NCBI GenBank assembly: GCA_910586965.1
Contig: CAJUMF010000011.1
Coordinates: forward strand, 39,303 to 103,302
Reading direction: 5' to 3'
DNA from: an uncultured Dorea sp.
GTDB taxonomy: Bacteria > Bacillota > Clostridia > Lachnospirales > Lachnospiraceae
Length of the DNA: 64,000 nucleotides
The notes beneath the pieces were generated by a model. That model had not been told where the DNA came from. It did no database searches and saw only the letters and a list, made by a program, of their open reading frames with translations. The position numbers and the translations under genes are program-made. Of this stretch, positions 25,314 through 35,239 are shown piece after piece. How positions within the stretch are numbered: position 1 is the first letter of the stretch; each line of letters opens with the position of its first letter.

Positions 25314-26519
25314 CTATTCTCTGTCTTTTATTATCTTCTTTGCCGCCCGCTTTGCAAACACCAGGCTCTCAAGCAGTGAATTGCTCGCCAGCCGGTTCGC
25401 CCCATGCACGCCGTTGCAGCTCGTCTCGCCCACCGCGTAGAGATTTTCCATGGAACTCTTACTGTCCGCGTCCACCCAGATTCCTCCCATAAAATAATGC
25501 TGGGCCGGAACCACCGGGATGCACTCCCTGGTCACGTCGTACCCTTCCTCCAGGCAATGCTCGTATATATGGGGGAAATGCTTTAATATCGTCTCCCTGT
25601 CAATATGCTCCATGGAAAGCCACACATAGTCCGTTCCGTCCTCCGCCATCTGCCGCCGGATTGCATCCGCCACCACATCCCGGGGAAGAAGTTCATTGAC
25701 AAACCGCTCTTTCTTCTTATTATACAGGACTGCTCCCTCCCCCCGGACAGACTCGGAAATCAGGAATCTGCGCCCCGTTTTCTTCGAGTACAGCGTCGTA
25801 GGGTGGAACTGTACATAGTCGAGATTCTCCAGGCGGATATTGTGCCTTTTGGCAATCTCAACGGCATCCCCCGTCAGATGCGGGAAATTCGTGGAATGCT
25901 GGTAACGCCCGCCGATTCCCCCGGTTGCCAGAACCGTATCCTGCGCCAAAATCCAGAACTCTTTGTCCGCATCTGTTTCTGCCAAGGCCAGCCCCTCTGC
26001 TGTATCCATAACTCTTCGCGCCGCAACTCCGCGGCATACGCCGTCCTCTTCTATAATGTCGGTCATTTCCGTATATTCATAAACCGTGATATTCCTCCGC
26101 TCCCTGACCCGCTCCAAAAGCTTTCCGGTAATCTCCCGCCCGGTAATATCCTCATGGAACAAAATCCTGGGCCTTGAGTGAGCCCCCTCTCTCGTATAGA
26201 CGAACTCCCCGTCTTCCTTGGCAAATTCCACGCCAAAACTTACCAGGTCACGGATTACATCCCTTGAGCCGCGCAGCATAATGTCCACCGACTCCTTCCG
26301 GTTCTCGTAATGCCCCGCCCGCATAGTATCCTCAAAATACCCGTCATAATCCTCCTCATCCCGAAGGACACAGATTCCCCCCTGGGCGAGAAAGGAATCA
26401 CTGCTCTCGGCATCTGACTTTGTAAGCATTACGACCCGCAGGTCTTCCGGAAGGTTCAGCGCCGCGAACAATCCGCCCACGCCTGTTCCTACTATCACTA
26501 CATCTGCATTTACATCCAT
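25314..26519 (-). CDS. nadB: L-aspartate oxidase (short form)
   Basis: This FAD enzyme makes iminoaspartate for NAD synthesis. The N-terminal dinucleotide site is VVIVGTGVGGLFAAL; other signatures are SDSFLAQGGICVL, HSRPRILFHEDITGREI, ATGGIGGRYQHSTN, GEGAVLYNKKKERF and CNGVHGANRLASNSLLESL. At 401 aa it ends soon after the last motif, without the helical C-terminal domain of about 100 residues seen in long NadB proteins such as E. coli. This short form is common enough in clostridia not to imply damage. The ATG at 26519 follows GGAGG by nine bases. Confidence 0.93.
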   Translation of the reverse strand: MDVNADVVIVGTGVGGLFAALNLPEDLRVVMLTKSDAESSDSFLAQGGICVLRDEEDYDGYFEDTMRAGHYENRKESVDIMLRGSRDVIRDLVSFGVEFAKEDGEFVYTREGAHSRPRILFHEDITGREITGKLLERVRERRNITVYEYTEMTDIIEEDGVCRGVAARRVMDTAEGLALAETDADKEFWILAQDTVLATGGIGGRYQHSTNFPHLTGDAVEIAKRHNIRLENLDYVQFHPTTLYSKKTGRRFLISESVRGEGAVLYNKKKERFVNELLPRDVVADAIRRQMAEDGTDYVWLSMEHIDRETILKHFPHIYEHCLEEGYDVTRECIPVVPAQHYFMGGIWVDADSKSSMENLYAVGETSCNGVHGANRLASNSLLESLVFAKRAAKKIIKDRE

Positions 26520-26538
26520 CTTCCTTGTCCTCCGCCGG

Positions 26539-27444
26539 TCATCTCGCAAGCTCGAGCATTCGCTCTAAAGGCCGCCTCGTCTCTTCCCCAAGCTCCGTCT
26601 CCATATGTACTTCATTTTCCCCGGTCTTTAAGACATGCAGCACTTTTTCCAGCGTCACCAGTTTCATGTCCGGACACACGGGAAGAGTGTCGGTAAAGTA
26701 AAATTTCTTTTCCGGATTCTTCTGCTTAAGCTCGTGGGCGACGCCTTCCTCGGTGCAGATGATAAATTCCTTCCCGTTGCTCTTTGTGGCAAACTCAATA
26801 ATGCCGGATGTGCTGCCCACATAGTCTGAAAGCTCCAGCACCGCCCTGGCGCATTCCGGGTGGGAGAGCACTAAAGCATCCGGGTGCTCTTTCTTTGCCT
26901 TTTTTATCTCCTCCGTCTGCATCCGCTCATGGGTCGGGCAGTAACCTTCATTATAGATAAAATTCTTCTCCGGCACCTGCTCCGCGATAAAATGCGCCAG
27001 ATTCCTGTCCGGGATAAAGAAAATGTTCCGGTTGGGGAGCGCTTTTACAATCTTCACCGCATTTGCGGATGTCACGCAGACATCCGAAAGCCGCTTAAGC
27101 TCCGCCGTGGAATTGATATAGCAGACTACTGCCAAATCTTCATATCTCTCCCGCATCCGCCGGATCGTCTCCTCGTCCGCCATATGCGCCATGGGGCAGT
27201 CCGCTTTCCCGTCCGGCATCAGGACGGTCTTTTCCGGGTTCAGCGCCTTGGCGCTCTCCCCCATGAACGACACGCCGCAGAACACGATCACCTGCGCCCC
27301 CGTCTCTGCCGCCGCTTTGCTGAGATAATAAGAATCTCCCACATAGTCCGCAATCTCCTGAACTTCCGGCGCGACATAATAGTGCGCCAGGATTACCGCG
27401 TTTTTTTCCTTTTTTAATGACTGTATTTCCTCTGTGATTGTCAT
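26539..27444 (-). CDS. nadA: Quinolinate synthase A
   Basis: The 301-aa enzyme makes quinolinate from iminoaspartate and dihydroxyacetone phosphate with a 4Fe-4S cluster. The cluster cysteines fit VIVFCGVSFMGESAK, VVLSHPEC-like (LVLSHPECARAVLEL) and the C-terminal LPVCPDMKLVTLE; other signatures are ILAHYYVAPEVQEIADYVGD and NSTAELK. The ATG at 27444 follows AGGAGG by ten bases and starts MTITEEIQSL. It is the first gene of nadA-nadB-nadC-niaR. Confidence 0.95.
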   Translation of the reverse strand: MTITEEIQSLKKEKNAVILAHYYVAPEVQEIADYVGDSYYLSKAAAETGAQVIVFCGVSFMGESAKALNPEKTVLMPDGKADCPMAHMADEETIRRMRERYEDLAVVCYINSTAELKRLSDVCVTSANAVKIVKALPNRNIFFIPDRNLAHFIAEQVPEKNFIYNEGYCPTHERMQTEEIKKAKKEHPDALVLSHPECARAVLELSDYVGSTSGIIEFATKSNGKEFIICTEEGVAHELKQKNPEKKFYFTDTLPVCPDMKLVTLEKVLHVLKTGENEVHMETELGEETRRPLERMLELAR

Positions 27445-27493
27445 CGCCTTGTATCCTCCTGTAAAATCATAACGGTCCATAACATTCCGACAC

Positions 27494-27530
27494 AGTATAG
27501 CATATATCTTTACAGATGACAAGACACTTG
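27494..27530 (-). promoter_or_regulatory. Promoter of the nad operon with possible NiaR site
   Basis: On the minus strand TTGTCA (27517-27522), a 17-base spacer and TATACT (27494-27499). The sequence AAGTGTCTTGTCATCT covers the -35 box and is an imperfect repeat of a TGTC half-site, so it is a possible NiaR operator. The promoter is well supported; the operator is inferred from its place only. Confidence 0.6.
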
Positions 27531-27643
27531 GAAATCATTTCTTTCCTTGTGTTATATGTCAAATCATGCTATAAATTAAATAAGATATATTAGCAGAGGA
27601 TTAAATATGTAACAATACGTCAATATATAAGGAGGAACTTGGT

Positions 27644-28369
27644 ATGAATGGATGGTTTTTGGGAGAAACACTGATGACACATCTCAGAGATTTGAATTTT
27701 TTATCCATTCTTGTCCGCATCTGCCTGTCTATTCTTGTAGGAGGTATTCTCGGAATGGAACGCGGCAGAAAGAACCGTCCGGCAGGACTTCGGACATATA
27801 TCCTTGTATGTCTCGGCTCTGCATTGGTGATGATGACAAATCAATATGTATATGTTACATACCACGTGGGAGACCCTATGCGTCTGGGTGCGCAAGTTAT
27901 CAGCGGGGTCGGATTTCTCGGCGCAGGTACGATCATATTGACTGGAAGGAATAAGATTACAGGAGTAACCACCGCTGCCGGTCTGTGGACAGCAGCCTGC
28001 AGCGGCCTGGCAATCGGAATCGGATTTTACGAAGGCGCAATCCTCGGAGGAATTGCAATCGTATTTACTGTATCCGGTCTTTTAAAATTTGATATCTGGA
28101 TTCGAAAAAGATCCCGGTACCTGGATCTTTATGTTGAATATAATGTAGAAAAGGGTACTTTCAATAGATTTTTGCAATACGCCGATGAACACCAGCTCGA
28201 TATACATAACGTCCAGATCAGCAGCAGTTATTCCTGGCGTGATACAGGGGGACGTCACCGGACACTCAGCTATATTATCACAGTCTCCAGCCAAATTCCC
28301 CGCACTCATGCAGAAATTATTGAAATATTGGTTCATGAAAAAGGGATCCAATTTATAGAAGAATTATAA
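27644..28369 (+). CDS. MgtC/SapB family membrane protein
   Basis: The 241-aa protein has about five hydrophobic helices in residues 20-155 with the family motifs GGILGMERGRKNRPAGLRT (residues about 33-51) and VGFLGAGTIIL. A soluble C-terminal ACT-like domain follows. MgtC proteins link to magnesium homeostasis and growth at low Mg. The ATG at 27644 has GGAGG nine bases before it. It stands alone on the plus strand and ends at a strong terminator. Confidence 0.9.
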   Translation: MNGWFLGETLMTHLRDLNFLSILVRICLSILVGGILGMERGRKNRPAGLRTYILVCLGSALVMMTNQYVYVTYHVGDPMRLGAQVISGVGFLGAGTIILTGRNKITGVTTAAGLWTAACSGLAIGIGFYEGAILGGIAIVFTVSGLLKFDIWIRKRSRYLDLYVEYNVEKGTFNRFLQYADEHQLDIHNVQISSSYSWRDTGGRHRTLSYIITVSSQIPRTHAEIIEILVHEKGIQFIEEL

Positions 28370-28398
28370 GTACTGCCTATTTTCCGATAGATGATCTG

Positions 28399-28432
28399 CA
28401 GGGCTATGGTTCGCCCATAGCCCTGTTTTTTA
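28399..28432 (+). terminator. Terminator of the mgtC-like gene
   Basis: Eleven-bp perfect arms (28399-28409 and 28415-28425) with a 5-nt loop, followed by a run of six T. It lies between the mgtC-like gene and the converging GH42 gene, whose stop codon overlaps the end of the T run. Confidence 0.9.
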
Positions 28433-30451
28433 CTGATTCACCCTCAGTATCTTCACATCCTTCCCCTCTATCTTCACCTCTGTTCCTCCGCCCACCGTTT
28501 CTCCCGCAAGCAGATCAACACAAGTCTCTTCTACCCTTACCTCCGCAGCGCTGTCCCTGTGATTCAGCAGGAACAAAAATCTCCCATTCTCATTCTCTCG
28601 TTCCGTAACTTCTATGCCATCCGCACTTTCGAGAAGAGCTCCAATCCCGCACTCCCCGCACACGTCCTCAAGAAATGCCCGGTAAAACTGCTCGTCCGAG
28701 CGGGTCGCCACATAGTAGGCTTTTCCTTTCCCGAACTCATTCACCGTCACCGCAGGCATCCCGGCATAAAAATCCTTCTGGTACGCGCCAAGCGTTTTCG
28801 CCCCCTCCGGATGGATGAGGTCGCACAAAAGACGCGCCGGATATGTCTTTCCGTTATAATCAAAGCGATTCTCCTTATCCTTTGGCAGCGCGTCAATCTC
28901 CTCCGCCCAGATTCCTAAGATATCCCGAAGTCTTCCCGGATATCCCCCGGTAATTACCAGGTCATGCTCATCCACAATTCCGCTGAAAAATGTGGTGATA
29001 AATGTTCCGCCGTTTTCCACAAACCGGCGCACCTTCTCATCGTACCCGCTCTTTGTCATATAGAGCACCGGCGCGATCAAAAGCTTATACTTATCCAGGC
29101 AGTCTTCAGCTCCCACAAAATCCACCGGGATATTTAAGCCATGCAGCGCTTTATAATAATCCAGCACCTGCGCCTTATAATCAAGGTCTGTCGTCGGCCC
29201 CGCCGTGCAGTTTAACGCCCACCAGTTATCCCAGTCAAAATAGATGGCAGCTTTTGCATTCGGAACGGCGCCCAGCAGCTCGCCGCCAAGCTTTCTAAGC
29301 TCCTTCCCAAGAGCCGCTGCCTCCTTAAATACCCTCGTCTCACCGTTTCCCACATGGTCAATGACCGCACTGTGGTACTTCTCACATGCTCCGATGCTCC
29401 TTCGCATCTGGAAGAACATGACCGAATCCGCACCGTGGGCAACCGCCTGATAGCTCCAAAGCCGCATCACCCCCGGACGTTTCAGCGTGCAGTATGTGTG
29501 CCAGTTGGTGACGCCCGGCGTCTGCTCCATCAAAAGGAACGGCTTGCCGCCGCCCACTCCCCGCATCAGGTCATGCTGCATGGCGATTTCCGCCGGAGCG
29601 GCATCCGCATCCGGGTAGTTATCCCAGGAGACAACATCCATATATTTGCCCCATTTCTGATAATCCAGCGCCGGGTAAAATCCCATCAGGTTCGTCGTCA
29701 CCGGAATATCCGGCGTTACCCTTTTCACCGCGTCATACTCCATCCGGTAGCAGTTTAAGATGCTGTCCGAGTTAAACCGCCGGTAATCCAGCGTGATTCC
29801 CTGGAACATGCTCCGCTCAGGCTCAAAATGCTCACTCAGCGCGTTGGGCAGCACAATCTCATCCCAATCATAAAACGTATGCCCCCAAAAAGACGTATTC
29901 CACGCCCGGTTCAATTCCCTGGTGGTCTGATATTTCTCCTTAAGCCACACTCTGAACGCCCGCTCGCAGTTCTCGCAATAGCACTCTCCGCCGTATTCAT
30001 TCGAGATGTGCCATGCAACGATATTTTCATAATCCTTATACCGCTCGGCAAGTTTTCCCGCCAGCCTCACGGAGTACTTCTGGTAGGCGGGGCTGTTCGG
30101 GCAGGAATTGTGGCGGCCGCCGAACTTATGCTTTCTCCCCTCAAAATCCACCCGCAGGATATCCGGGTGACGCTTTGCCATCCACGCCGGATGCGCGCCG
30201 GTGGAGGTGGCAAGACACACTTTCAGTCCATTCTTTTGCACCATCTCCATAATCCTGTCAAGCTTTGAGAAGTCATATTCCTCCTCCGAGGGCTGGATTG
30301 CCGCCCAGCTAAAGACGTTTAAGGTCACGATGTCAATGCCCGCCTCTTTAAACAGGCGCATATCCTCCATCCAGATGTCCTCCGGCCACTGCTCCGGGTT
30401 ATAATCGCCGCCGTATACGATTTTGTCAACCTTATCGCTGTATTTTTTCAT
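28430..30451 (-). CDS. Beta-galactosidase, glycoside hydrolase family 42
   Basis: The 673-aa protein has an N-terminal TIM barrel (residues about 1-385), a trimerisation domain and a small C-terminal beta domain. The acid/base is Glu152 in AWHISNEYGG and the nucleophile Glu309 in FLLMEQTPG. Cysteines C117, C157, C159 and C162 (NSCPNS, ECYCENC) fit the zinc site found in many GH42 enzymes. There is no signal peptide, so it acts on imported oligosaccharides inside the cell. It is third in the GH31-GH3-GH42 unit, 61 bases after the GH3 stop. Removal of galactose from a mixed oligosaccharide is inferred. Confidence 0.93.
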   Translation of the reverse strand: MKKYSDKVDKIVYGGDYNPEQWPEDIWMEDMRLFKEAGIDIVTLNVFSWAAIQPSEEEYDFSKLDRIMEMVQKNGLKVCLATSTGAHPAWMAKRHPDILRVDFEGRKHKFGGRHNSCPNSPAYQKYSVRLAGKLAERYKDYENIVAWHISNEYGGECYCENCERAFRVWLKEKYQTTRELNRAWNTSFWGHTFYDWDEIVLPNALSEHFEPERSMFQGITLDYRRFNSDSILNCYRMEYDAVKRVTPDIPVTTNLMGFYPALDYQKWGKYMDVVSWDNYPDADAAPAEIAMQHDLMRGVGGGKPFLLMEQTPGVTNWHTYCTLKRPGVMRLWSYQAVAHGADSVMFFQMRRSIGACEKYHSAVIDHVGNGETRVFKEAAALGKELRKLGGELLGAVPNAKAAIYFDWDNWWALNCTAGPTTDLDYKAQVLDYYKALHGLNIPVDFVGAEDCLDKYKLLIAPVLYMTKSGYDEKVRRFVENGGTFITTFFSGIVDEHDLVITGGYPGRLRDILGIWAEEIDALPKDKENRFDYNGKTYPARLLCDLIHPEGAKTLGAYQKDFYAGMPAVTVNEFGKGKAYYVATRSDEQFYRAFLEDVCGECGIGALLESADGIEVTERENENGRFLFLLNHRDSAAEVRVEETCVDLLAGETVGGGTEVKIEGKDVKILRVNQ

Positions 30452-30511
30452 AAATTTCTTCCTTTCATAGATGAATTAAAATGTTTAGGCAAAAAGATTT
30501 TCCGTCCAGTC

Positions 30512-32614
30512 TTACTGAGCGATACAAAGACGGATATCCCGCGAGGAGCTGCCGACCCTGACTTCCATTCCTGCTCTGTAATCTTCCGCCTCTACCGTCA
30601 CCCTCCGGCTCTCTCCCGGCTCAAGGAAAACTTTTTCAAAGCCCTTTAGCTGCTGCACTGCCTCATCCTCCGACCGCTCCCGGGGCGCAAGGTACACCTG
30701 CACGGTTTCCTTCCCCGCCTTCTTTCCGGTATTGGTAATCCGGCACTCCACATAGGTTTTCCCGTCTTTCTCCGTAAGACACGCTGCCTCATACGCAAAA
30801 GAAGTGTAAGACAGCCCGTGGCCAAAGCAAAACTCCGGCTCAATATGAAAAGCATCCAGATAACGGTAGCCCACGAATATCCCTTCTGCATAATCTGCCG
30901 TTTCTTTTTGGGCAAAATTCCCCCAGGCATGGGCCGAACAGTCCATATGAGTCTTGTAAAAGCTCTCCGGCAGTTTCCCCGACGGATTTACCTTTCCAAA
31001 CAGCACCTCGGCAAGCGCAAGGCCGCCCTCCATCCCGGCATACCAGCTCCACACAAGGCTGTCCGCCCGGTCAACCCATCTGCCCATCTCCACCGGACTA
31101 CCGCCCACCATCACAACCACCGTATCCGGATTCACGGCAAGCAGCCTCTCAATCAGCTCATCCTGCTCATAGGGCAGCCGCATATCCGCACGGTCATTTC
31201 CTTCGCAGTCATGCTCATGATTCAGACCTCCGATGAAAATGACCTGGTCAAACGCTTTCGCCATGCTAACGACCTCTTCTCTGAGCGCTTTCCGCCTCGC
31301 TACAAGAGCCTCATCCTCTTTTCCCGCGCCGCGAACCTCTCCGCCGCCATTTTCCAGGCTTGCCTCCTGCCAGTTTGCATCCGTATCTTCCTTCTTCGGA
31401 GTCTGGCAGTAGCCTTTCACATAGGTAACCTTCGCATTGCCGCCCAGCAGCATCTTGATGCCCATCAGCGGAGTAATCTCATAAAGCGCCTTAATCTCTG
31501 CACTGCCGCCTCCCGGTGCATGATGCATATCCGCATTTTCTCCGATGACAAGGACTTCCCTCGCCCTCTCCGGGCAGAGGGGCAGCCGATTCCCGGAATT
31601 CTTAAGGAGGACTACCGATTCCCGCGCCACATCTAATGCCGTCTGCCTGTGCTCCGGCGTATTGTACGCGCCGCATTTGCGTTCTTCTAATGCATCGCCC
31701 AGCATATGGAGCCGTCCCATCAGCATCAGTATCTGCACGACCTTCTCATCGATGGCACTCTCCGGGATTTCGCCCTTTTCTATCAATTTTTTTAAAGGCT
31801 CTGCCATATAGTACTCATCAAAATTATCCGTCACCGACATCTCGATGTCAAGCTGGGAATTCGCTGCCTCCTTCGTGTCATGCACTCCGCCCCAGTCGGA
31901 AATCACAACACCGTCATATCCCCACTCCTCACGGAGTATCCGGTTCAGCAGAAAATCACTCTGGCAGCAGTGCTCCCCGTACAATCTGTTATATGCGCCC
32001 ATAATCGTATAGCATTTCCCCCTCTTGACCGCGTCATAAAAAGCCGGAAGGTAGATTTCCCGAAGAGCCTTTTCGTCAATCTTCACATCCACCCAAAGCC
32101 TCTGGGTTTCCTGGTTATTTGCCGCAAAATGCTTGACACACGCCGCAACATCCCACTTCTGGACGCCCTTTATATAAGGCACTGCCATCTCTTTTGTCAG
32201 ATACGGGTCCTCGCTGAAATACTCAAAATTCCGCCCGCATAAAGGGCTGCGCTTAATATTCACGCCAGGCCCTAAAATCACGTCCTTGCCGCGCCCCCTC
32301 GCCTCCGCTCCCAGCACATCCCCTGTAGCGTAAGACAGCCCCCTGTTCCATGTAGCTGCCAGCGCACTGTTGCAGGGAAGATACGTCACATAATCGTCAT
32401 GGTTCCCCAAACTCTTCCAACTGTCCGGCTCAAACTCCTGCCGGACCCCCATCGGCCCGTCCGACATAGAAAGCCCCGGAATCTTAAGCCTCTCCACCCC
32501 TTTCGTCCGAAACAGCTCCGCCCCATGGATCATCCCAATCTTCTCCTCCAAAGTCAGCCTGCCCGCTAGCGCCTCCGCCCTCTCTCTCAATTCCCTGTCA
32601 TTAAAGTTTTTCAT
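30512..32614 (-). CDS. Beta-glucosidase-type glycoside hydrolase family 3
   Basis: The 700-aa protein has the GH3 (alpha/beta)8 domain, a sandwich domain and a fibronectin III-like C-terminus (from about residue 600). The nucleophile is Asp240 in VVISDWGGVHD. Other signatures are LTLEEKIGMIHG, SMSDGPMGVR and CVKHFAANNQET. No signal peptide, so cytoplasmic. The ATG at 32614 is preferred because the AAGGAG site would touch the GTG at 32626. It lies 21 bases after the GH31 stop. Action on beta-glucosides or cello-oligosaccharides is likely; xylosidase activity is not excluded. Confidence 0.92.
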   Translation of the reverse strand: MKNFNDRELRERAEALAGRLTLEEKIGMIHGAELFRTKGVERLKIPGLSMSDGPMGVRQEFEPDSWKSLGNHDDYVTYLPCNSALAATWNRGLSYATGDVLGAEARGRGKDVILGPGVNIKRSPLCGRNFEYFSEDPYLTKEMAVPYIKGVQKWDVAACVKHFAANNQETQRLWVDVKIDEKALREIYLPAFYDAVKRGKCYTIMGAYNRLYGEHCCQSDFLLNRILREEWGYDGVVISDWGGVHDTKEAANSQLDIEMSVTDNFDEYYMAEPLKKLIEKGEIPESAIDEKVVQILMLMGRLHMLGDALEERKCGAYNTPEHRQTALDVARESVVLLKNSGNRLPLCPERAREVLVIGENADMHHAPGGGSAEIKALYEITPLMGIKMLLGGNAKVTYVKGYCQTPKKEDTDANWQEASLENGGGEVRGAGKEDEALVARRKALREEVVSMAKAFDQVIFIGGLNHEHDCEGNDRADMRLPYEQDELIERLLAVNPDTVVVMVGGSPVEMGRWVDRADSLVWSWYAGMEGGLALAEVLFGKVNPSGKLPESFYKTHMDCSAHAWGNFAQKETADYAEGIFVGYRYLDAFHIEPEFCFGHGLSYTSFAYEAACLTEKDGKTYVECRITNTGKKAGKETVQVYLAPRERSEDEAVQQLKGFEKVFLEPGESRRVTVEAEDYRAGMEVRVGSSSRDIRLCIAQ

Positions 32615-32635
32615 ATATACTGCCACTCCTTCATC

Positions 32636-34960
32636 CTACCCCACCATGCAGATAAACGCCCCATGCCGCTCCGGCAGCCTTATCACCGTATCTTTCCCTT
32701 CCGCGCTTACCTCGGCTCCTACTGCTTTAATTACCATCTCACCAATCAAACGTATCTGCACATTCACATTTCCTTTGACTTCTCCATGTATCTTATTCCC
32801 GGCGCGCCTTAAGGTAACCGAAGTCGCCAGCTTTTCACTCTGGTAGACCTCTGCGTGCGCCTCCCCGGTCAGTCCGTACACCTTCATCTCCAATTGCTTT
32901 TCTTTGTCCTCAGTCTCCTGCTCTGTAGCTATGATGCTGTTTTCCCGAACCCACAGCGGAATAGACAGATAATCATGATATTCCTCCCGCCAGGTTCCTC
33001 CATCCGTCTGCTCCCCGGTCAGGTAATTGGTCCAAATACCCCGTGGCAGGTAATACACCGCTTTTCCTTCTTCGTTGAAAATCGGTGCCACAAGAAGGCT
33101 GTCTCCCAACATATACTGCTTGTCAAGGAACCGGCAGTTTCTGTCCTCCTCAAACTCCAGGGGCATACTCCTAAACATGGGAATCCCGGTTCTGGAAGTC
33201 ATATAGGCGCTACTGTAAAGGTAAGGCACAAGCTCCAGCTTTAGCTTTGTAAAGAAACGCACCACATCCACGGCCTCCTCGTCATAGACCCACGGTACAC
33301 GGTAAGATTTACTTCCGTGCAGCCTGCTGTGGGTGGACAAAAGGCCGAATGCCGCCCACCGCTTATAGACATCTGCCGTGGAGGTGCTTTCAAATCCGCC
33401 GATGTCATGGCTCCAGTAACCAAAACCGCTGCTGGTCAGAGAAAGCCCTCCCCTTAAGCTCTGCTCCATGGATTCATAGTCAGACCAGCAGTCTCCGCCC
33501 CAGTGAACCGGGAACTTCTGACCACCCACTGTCGCAGAGCGGGCGAAAAGCACAGCCTCTTCCCTTCCTCTGCATTTTACCAGCACGTCATACACTGCCT
33601 TGTTGTAAAGATATGTGTAGTAATTATGCATCTTTTCTGGGTCTGCGCCGTTAAAATAGACCGCATCCGTCGGTATCCGCTCGCCGAAATCCGTCTTAAA
33701 GCAGTCAACACCCATATCCAAAAGCCCGGCAAGCTTATCCTGATACCATTTAACCGCCTCCGGGTTGGTGAAATCCACGATGGCAAGCCCCGGCTGCCAC
33801 ATATCCCACTGCCAGACATCGCCGTTTGCCCGTTTTAAAAAGTATCCCTTTTCCATGCCCTCATCAAAAAGCACCGACTCCTGGCCGATATACGGATTGA
33901 TCCAGACGCACACCTTGATTCCTTTTTCTCTGATGCGCTTAAGCATCCCCGCCGGGTCCGGGAACACTCTTTCATCCCAGACGAAGTCCGTCCAGTGGAA
34001 CTCCCGCATCCAGCAGCAGTCAAAGTGAAAGACACTGAGAGGAATCCCCCGCTCAAGCATCCCGTCGATAAAGCTCATCACCGTCTCCTCATCATAATCT
34101 GTCGTAAACGACGTGGAGAGCCAGAGTCCGAACGTCCACTGCGGCGGCAGCGCCGGTTTTCCGGTGATATCCGTATAGCGCACCAGCACATCCTTCATGG
34201 CTGGCCCGTTAATCAGGAAATAATCCAGGCTCTCCCCCTTCACCGAAAATCCTACTTTGGCAACCTGCTCCGTCGCCACCTCGAACTCTACCTTCTCCGG
34301 GTGGTTGACAAACACGCCGTACCCCCGGTCAGACAGGTAGAAGGGAATATTTTTGTAAGACTGCTCCGTACAGGTCCCGCCGTCCTCATTCCAGATGCTG
34401 ACGGACTGCCCATTCTTCACAAAAGGTGTAAAACGCTCGCCAAGCCCATAGATCAGCTCATCCACAGATAGCCCTAACTGCTGGCACATATACGCGTCCT
34501 CACTTCCCTTATCATAGGCAAAGCCCTTCCAGTCCGTTTTCAGATAAGACAAATCTCTTGCTCCGCTCTTTGTCAAAAGCTTTCCGTCACGCTCGTAACG
34601 CATGGACCAGTTTTCCTTATTGAGCACCAGGCTCAGATGTCCGCTGGACACGGTAATCTCTTCCTGTGTCTCCTCCATATGGAAACAATCCGATTCTTCA
34701 GGCAGATTAAGCTCGAACCGGGTCACATCCGGCTTTCCCCCTCTGTGATGGCAAGCCTGCACCCGGATGACCTCCGGCACAGGCGCGGTTATCTTAACCG
34801 TCAGGTTAATGCCGCCCAGCGTATCTCCCTTTTCTGCGATTCTCTCCGTTGGCGCGCACAGCGTCACCTGGTTTTTCTCCTCCCTCACCTCATATACATG
34901 TGCGGGCGAGAAACATTTGCATCCTTCTTTCAATAACCAACATCCATTGTGAAATTTCAT
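32636..34960 (-). CDS. yicI: Alpha-xylosidase, glycoside hydrolase family 31 (YicI-like)
   Basis: The 774-aa protein closely follows YicI in layout: N-terminal beta sandwich, catalytic barrel (about residues 265-600) and C-terminal sandwiches. The nucleophile is Asp424 in CFKTDFGERIPTDAVYF and the acid/base is Asp490 in HWGGDCWSDYESM, 66 residues apart as in YicI. The CFKTDFGE-type loop is typical of alpha-xylosidases rather than alpha-glucosidases. No signal peptide, so cytoplasmic. It starts the GH31-GH3-GH42 unit with GGGAGG before the ATG, and a TATAAT (34989-34994, minus) 29 bases upstream. Confidence 0.93.
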   Translation of the reverse strand: MKFHNGCWLLKEGCKCFSPAHVYEVREEKNQVTLCAPTERIAEKGDTLGGINLTVKITAPVPEVIRVQACHHRGGKPDVTRFELNLPEESDCFHMEETQEEITVSSGHLSLVLNKENWSMRYERDGKLLTKSGARDLSYLKTDWKGFAYDKGSEDAYMCQQLGLSVDELIYGLGERFTPFVKNGQSVSIWNEDGGTCTEQSYKNIPFYLSDRGYGVFVNHPEKVEFEVATEQVAKVGFSVKGESLDYFLINGPAMKDVLVRYTDITGKPALPPQWTFGLWLSTSFTTDYDEETVMSFIDGMLERGIPLSVFHFDCCWMREFHWTDFVWDERVFPDPAGMLKRIREKGIKVCVWINPYIGQESVLFDEGMEKGYFLKRANGDVWQWDMWQPGLAIVDFTNPEAVKWYQDKLAGLLDMGVDCFKTDFGERIPTDAVYFNGADPEKMHNYYTYLYNKAVYDVLVKCRGREEAVLFARSATVGGQKFPVHWGGDCWSDYESMEQSLRGGLSLTSSGFGYWSHDIGGFESTSTADVYKRWAAFGLLSTHSRLHGSKSYRVPWVYDEEAVDVVRFFTKLKLELVPYLYSSAYMTSRTGIPMFRSMPLEFEEDRNCRFLDKQYMLGDSLLVAPIFNEEGKAVYYLPRGIWTNYLTGEQTDGGTWREEYHDYLSIPLWVRENSIIATEQETEDKEKQLEMKVYGLTGEAHAEVYQSEKLATSVTLRRAGNKIHGEVKGNVNVQIRLIGEMVIKAVGAEVSAEGKDTVIRLPERHGAFICMVG

Positions 34961-35113
34961 TATCCTATACCTCCCTGTTTTTTACCCAATTATAAGAAAC
35001 TGGTTCTCGAATTAATACGGTAATAATTTGCAAAAAAATACTACTTTTTTTGAAGAAATGTTGTGTTACAATGTCCGTAGATGAACTTAAAATATAGATG
35101 TTATCCGGAGGAC

Positions 35114-35199
35114 GGCAGTCAGGCGCACCCCCTCCCCTAAACAGACGAAGGCAACGCTCCTTAAATGTCTGCTTAGGGGAGGGGGTGCGCCTGACTGCC
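35114..35199. repeat. Long near-perfect inverted repeat (33-bp arms) before the yesM-like gene
   Basis: The left arm (35114-35146) and right arm (35167-35199) pair with a single mismatch; the outer 27 bp are perfect. The loop is 20 bases. The arms contain CGCACCCCCTCCCC and its complement. It lies in the 279-base divergent spacer between the GH31 and yesM-like genes, 41 bases before the yesM-like ATG. No T-run follows on either strand, so it is not a standard terminator. Confidence 0.9.
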
Positions 35200-35239
35200 T
35201 GTACACTGGCTAGCGTCTGGATTTTTGAGGGGTTTAGTT

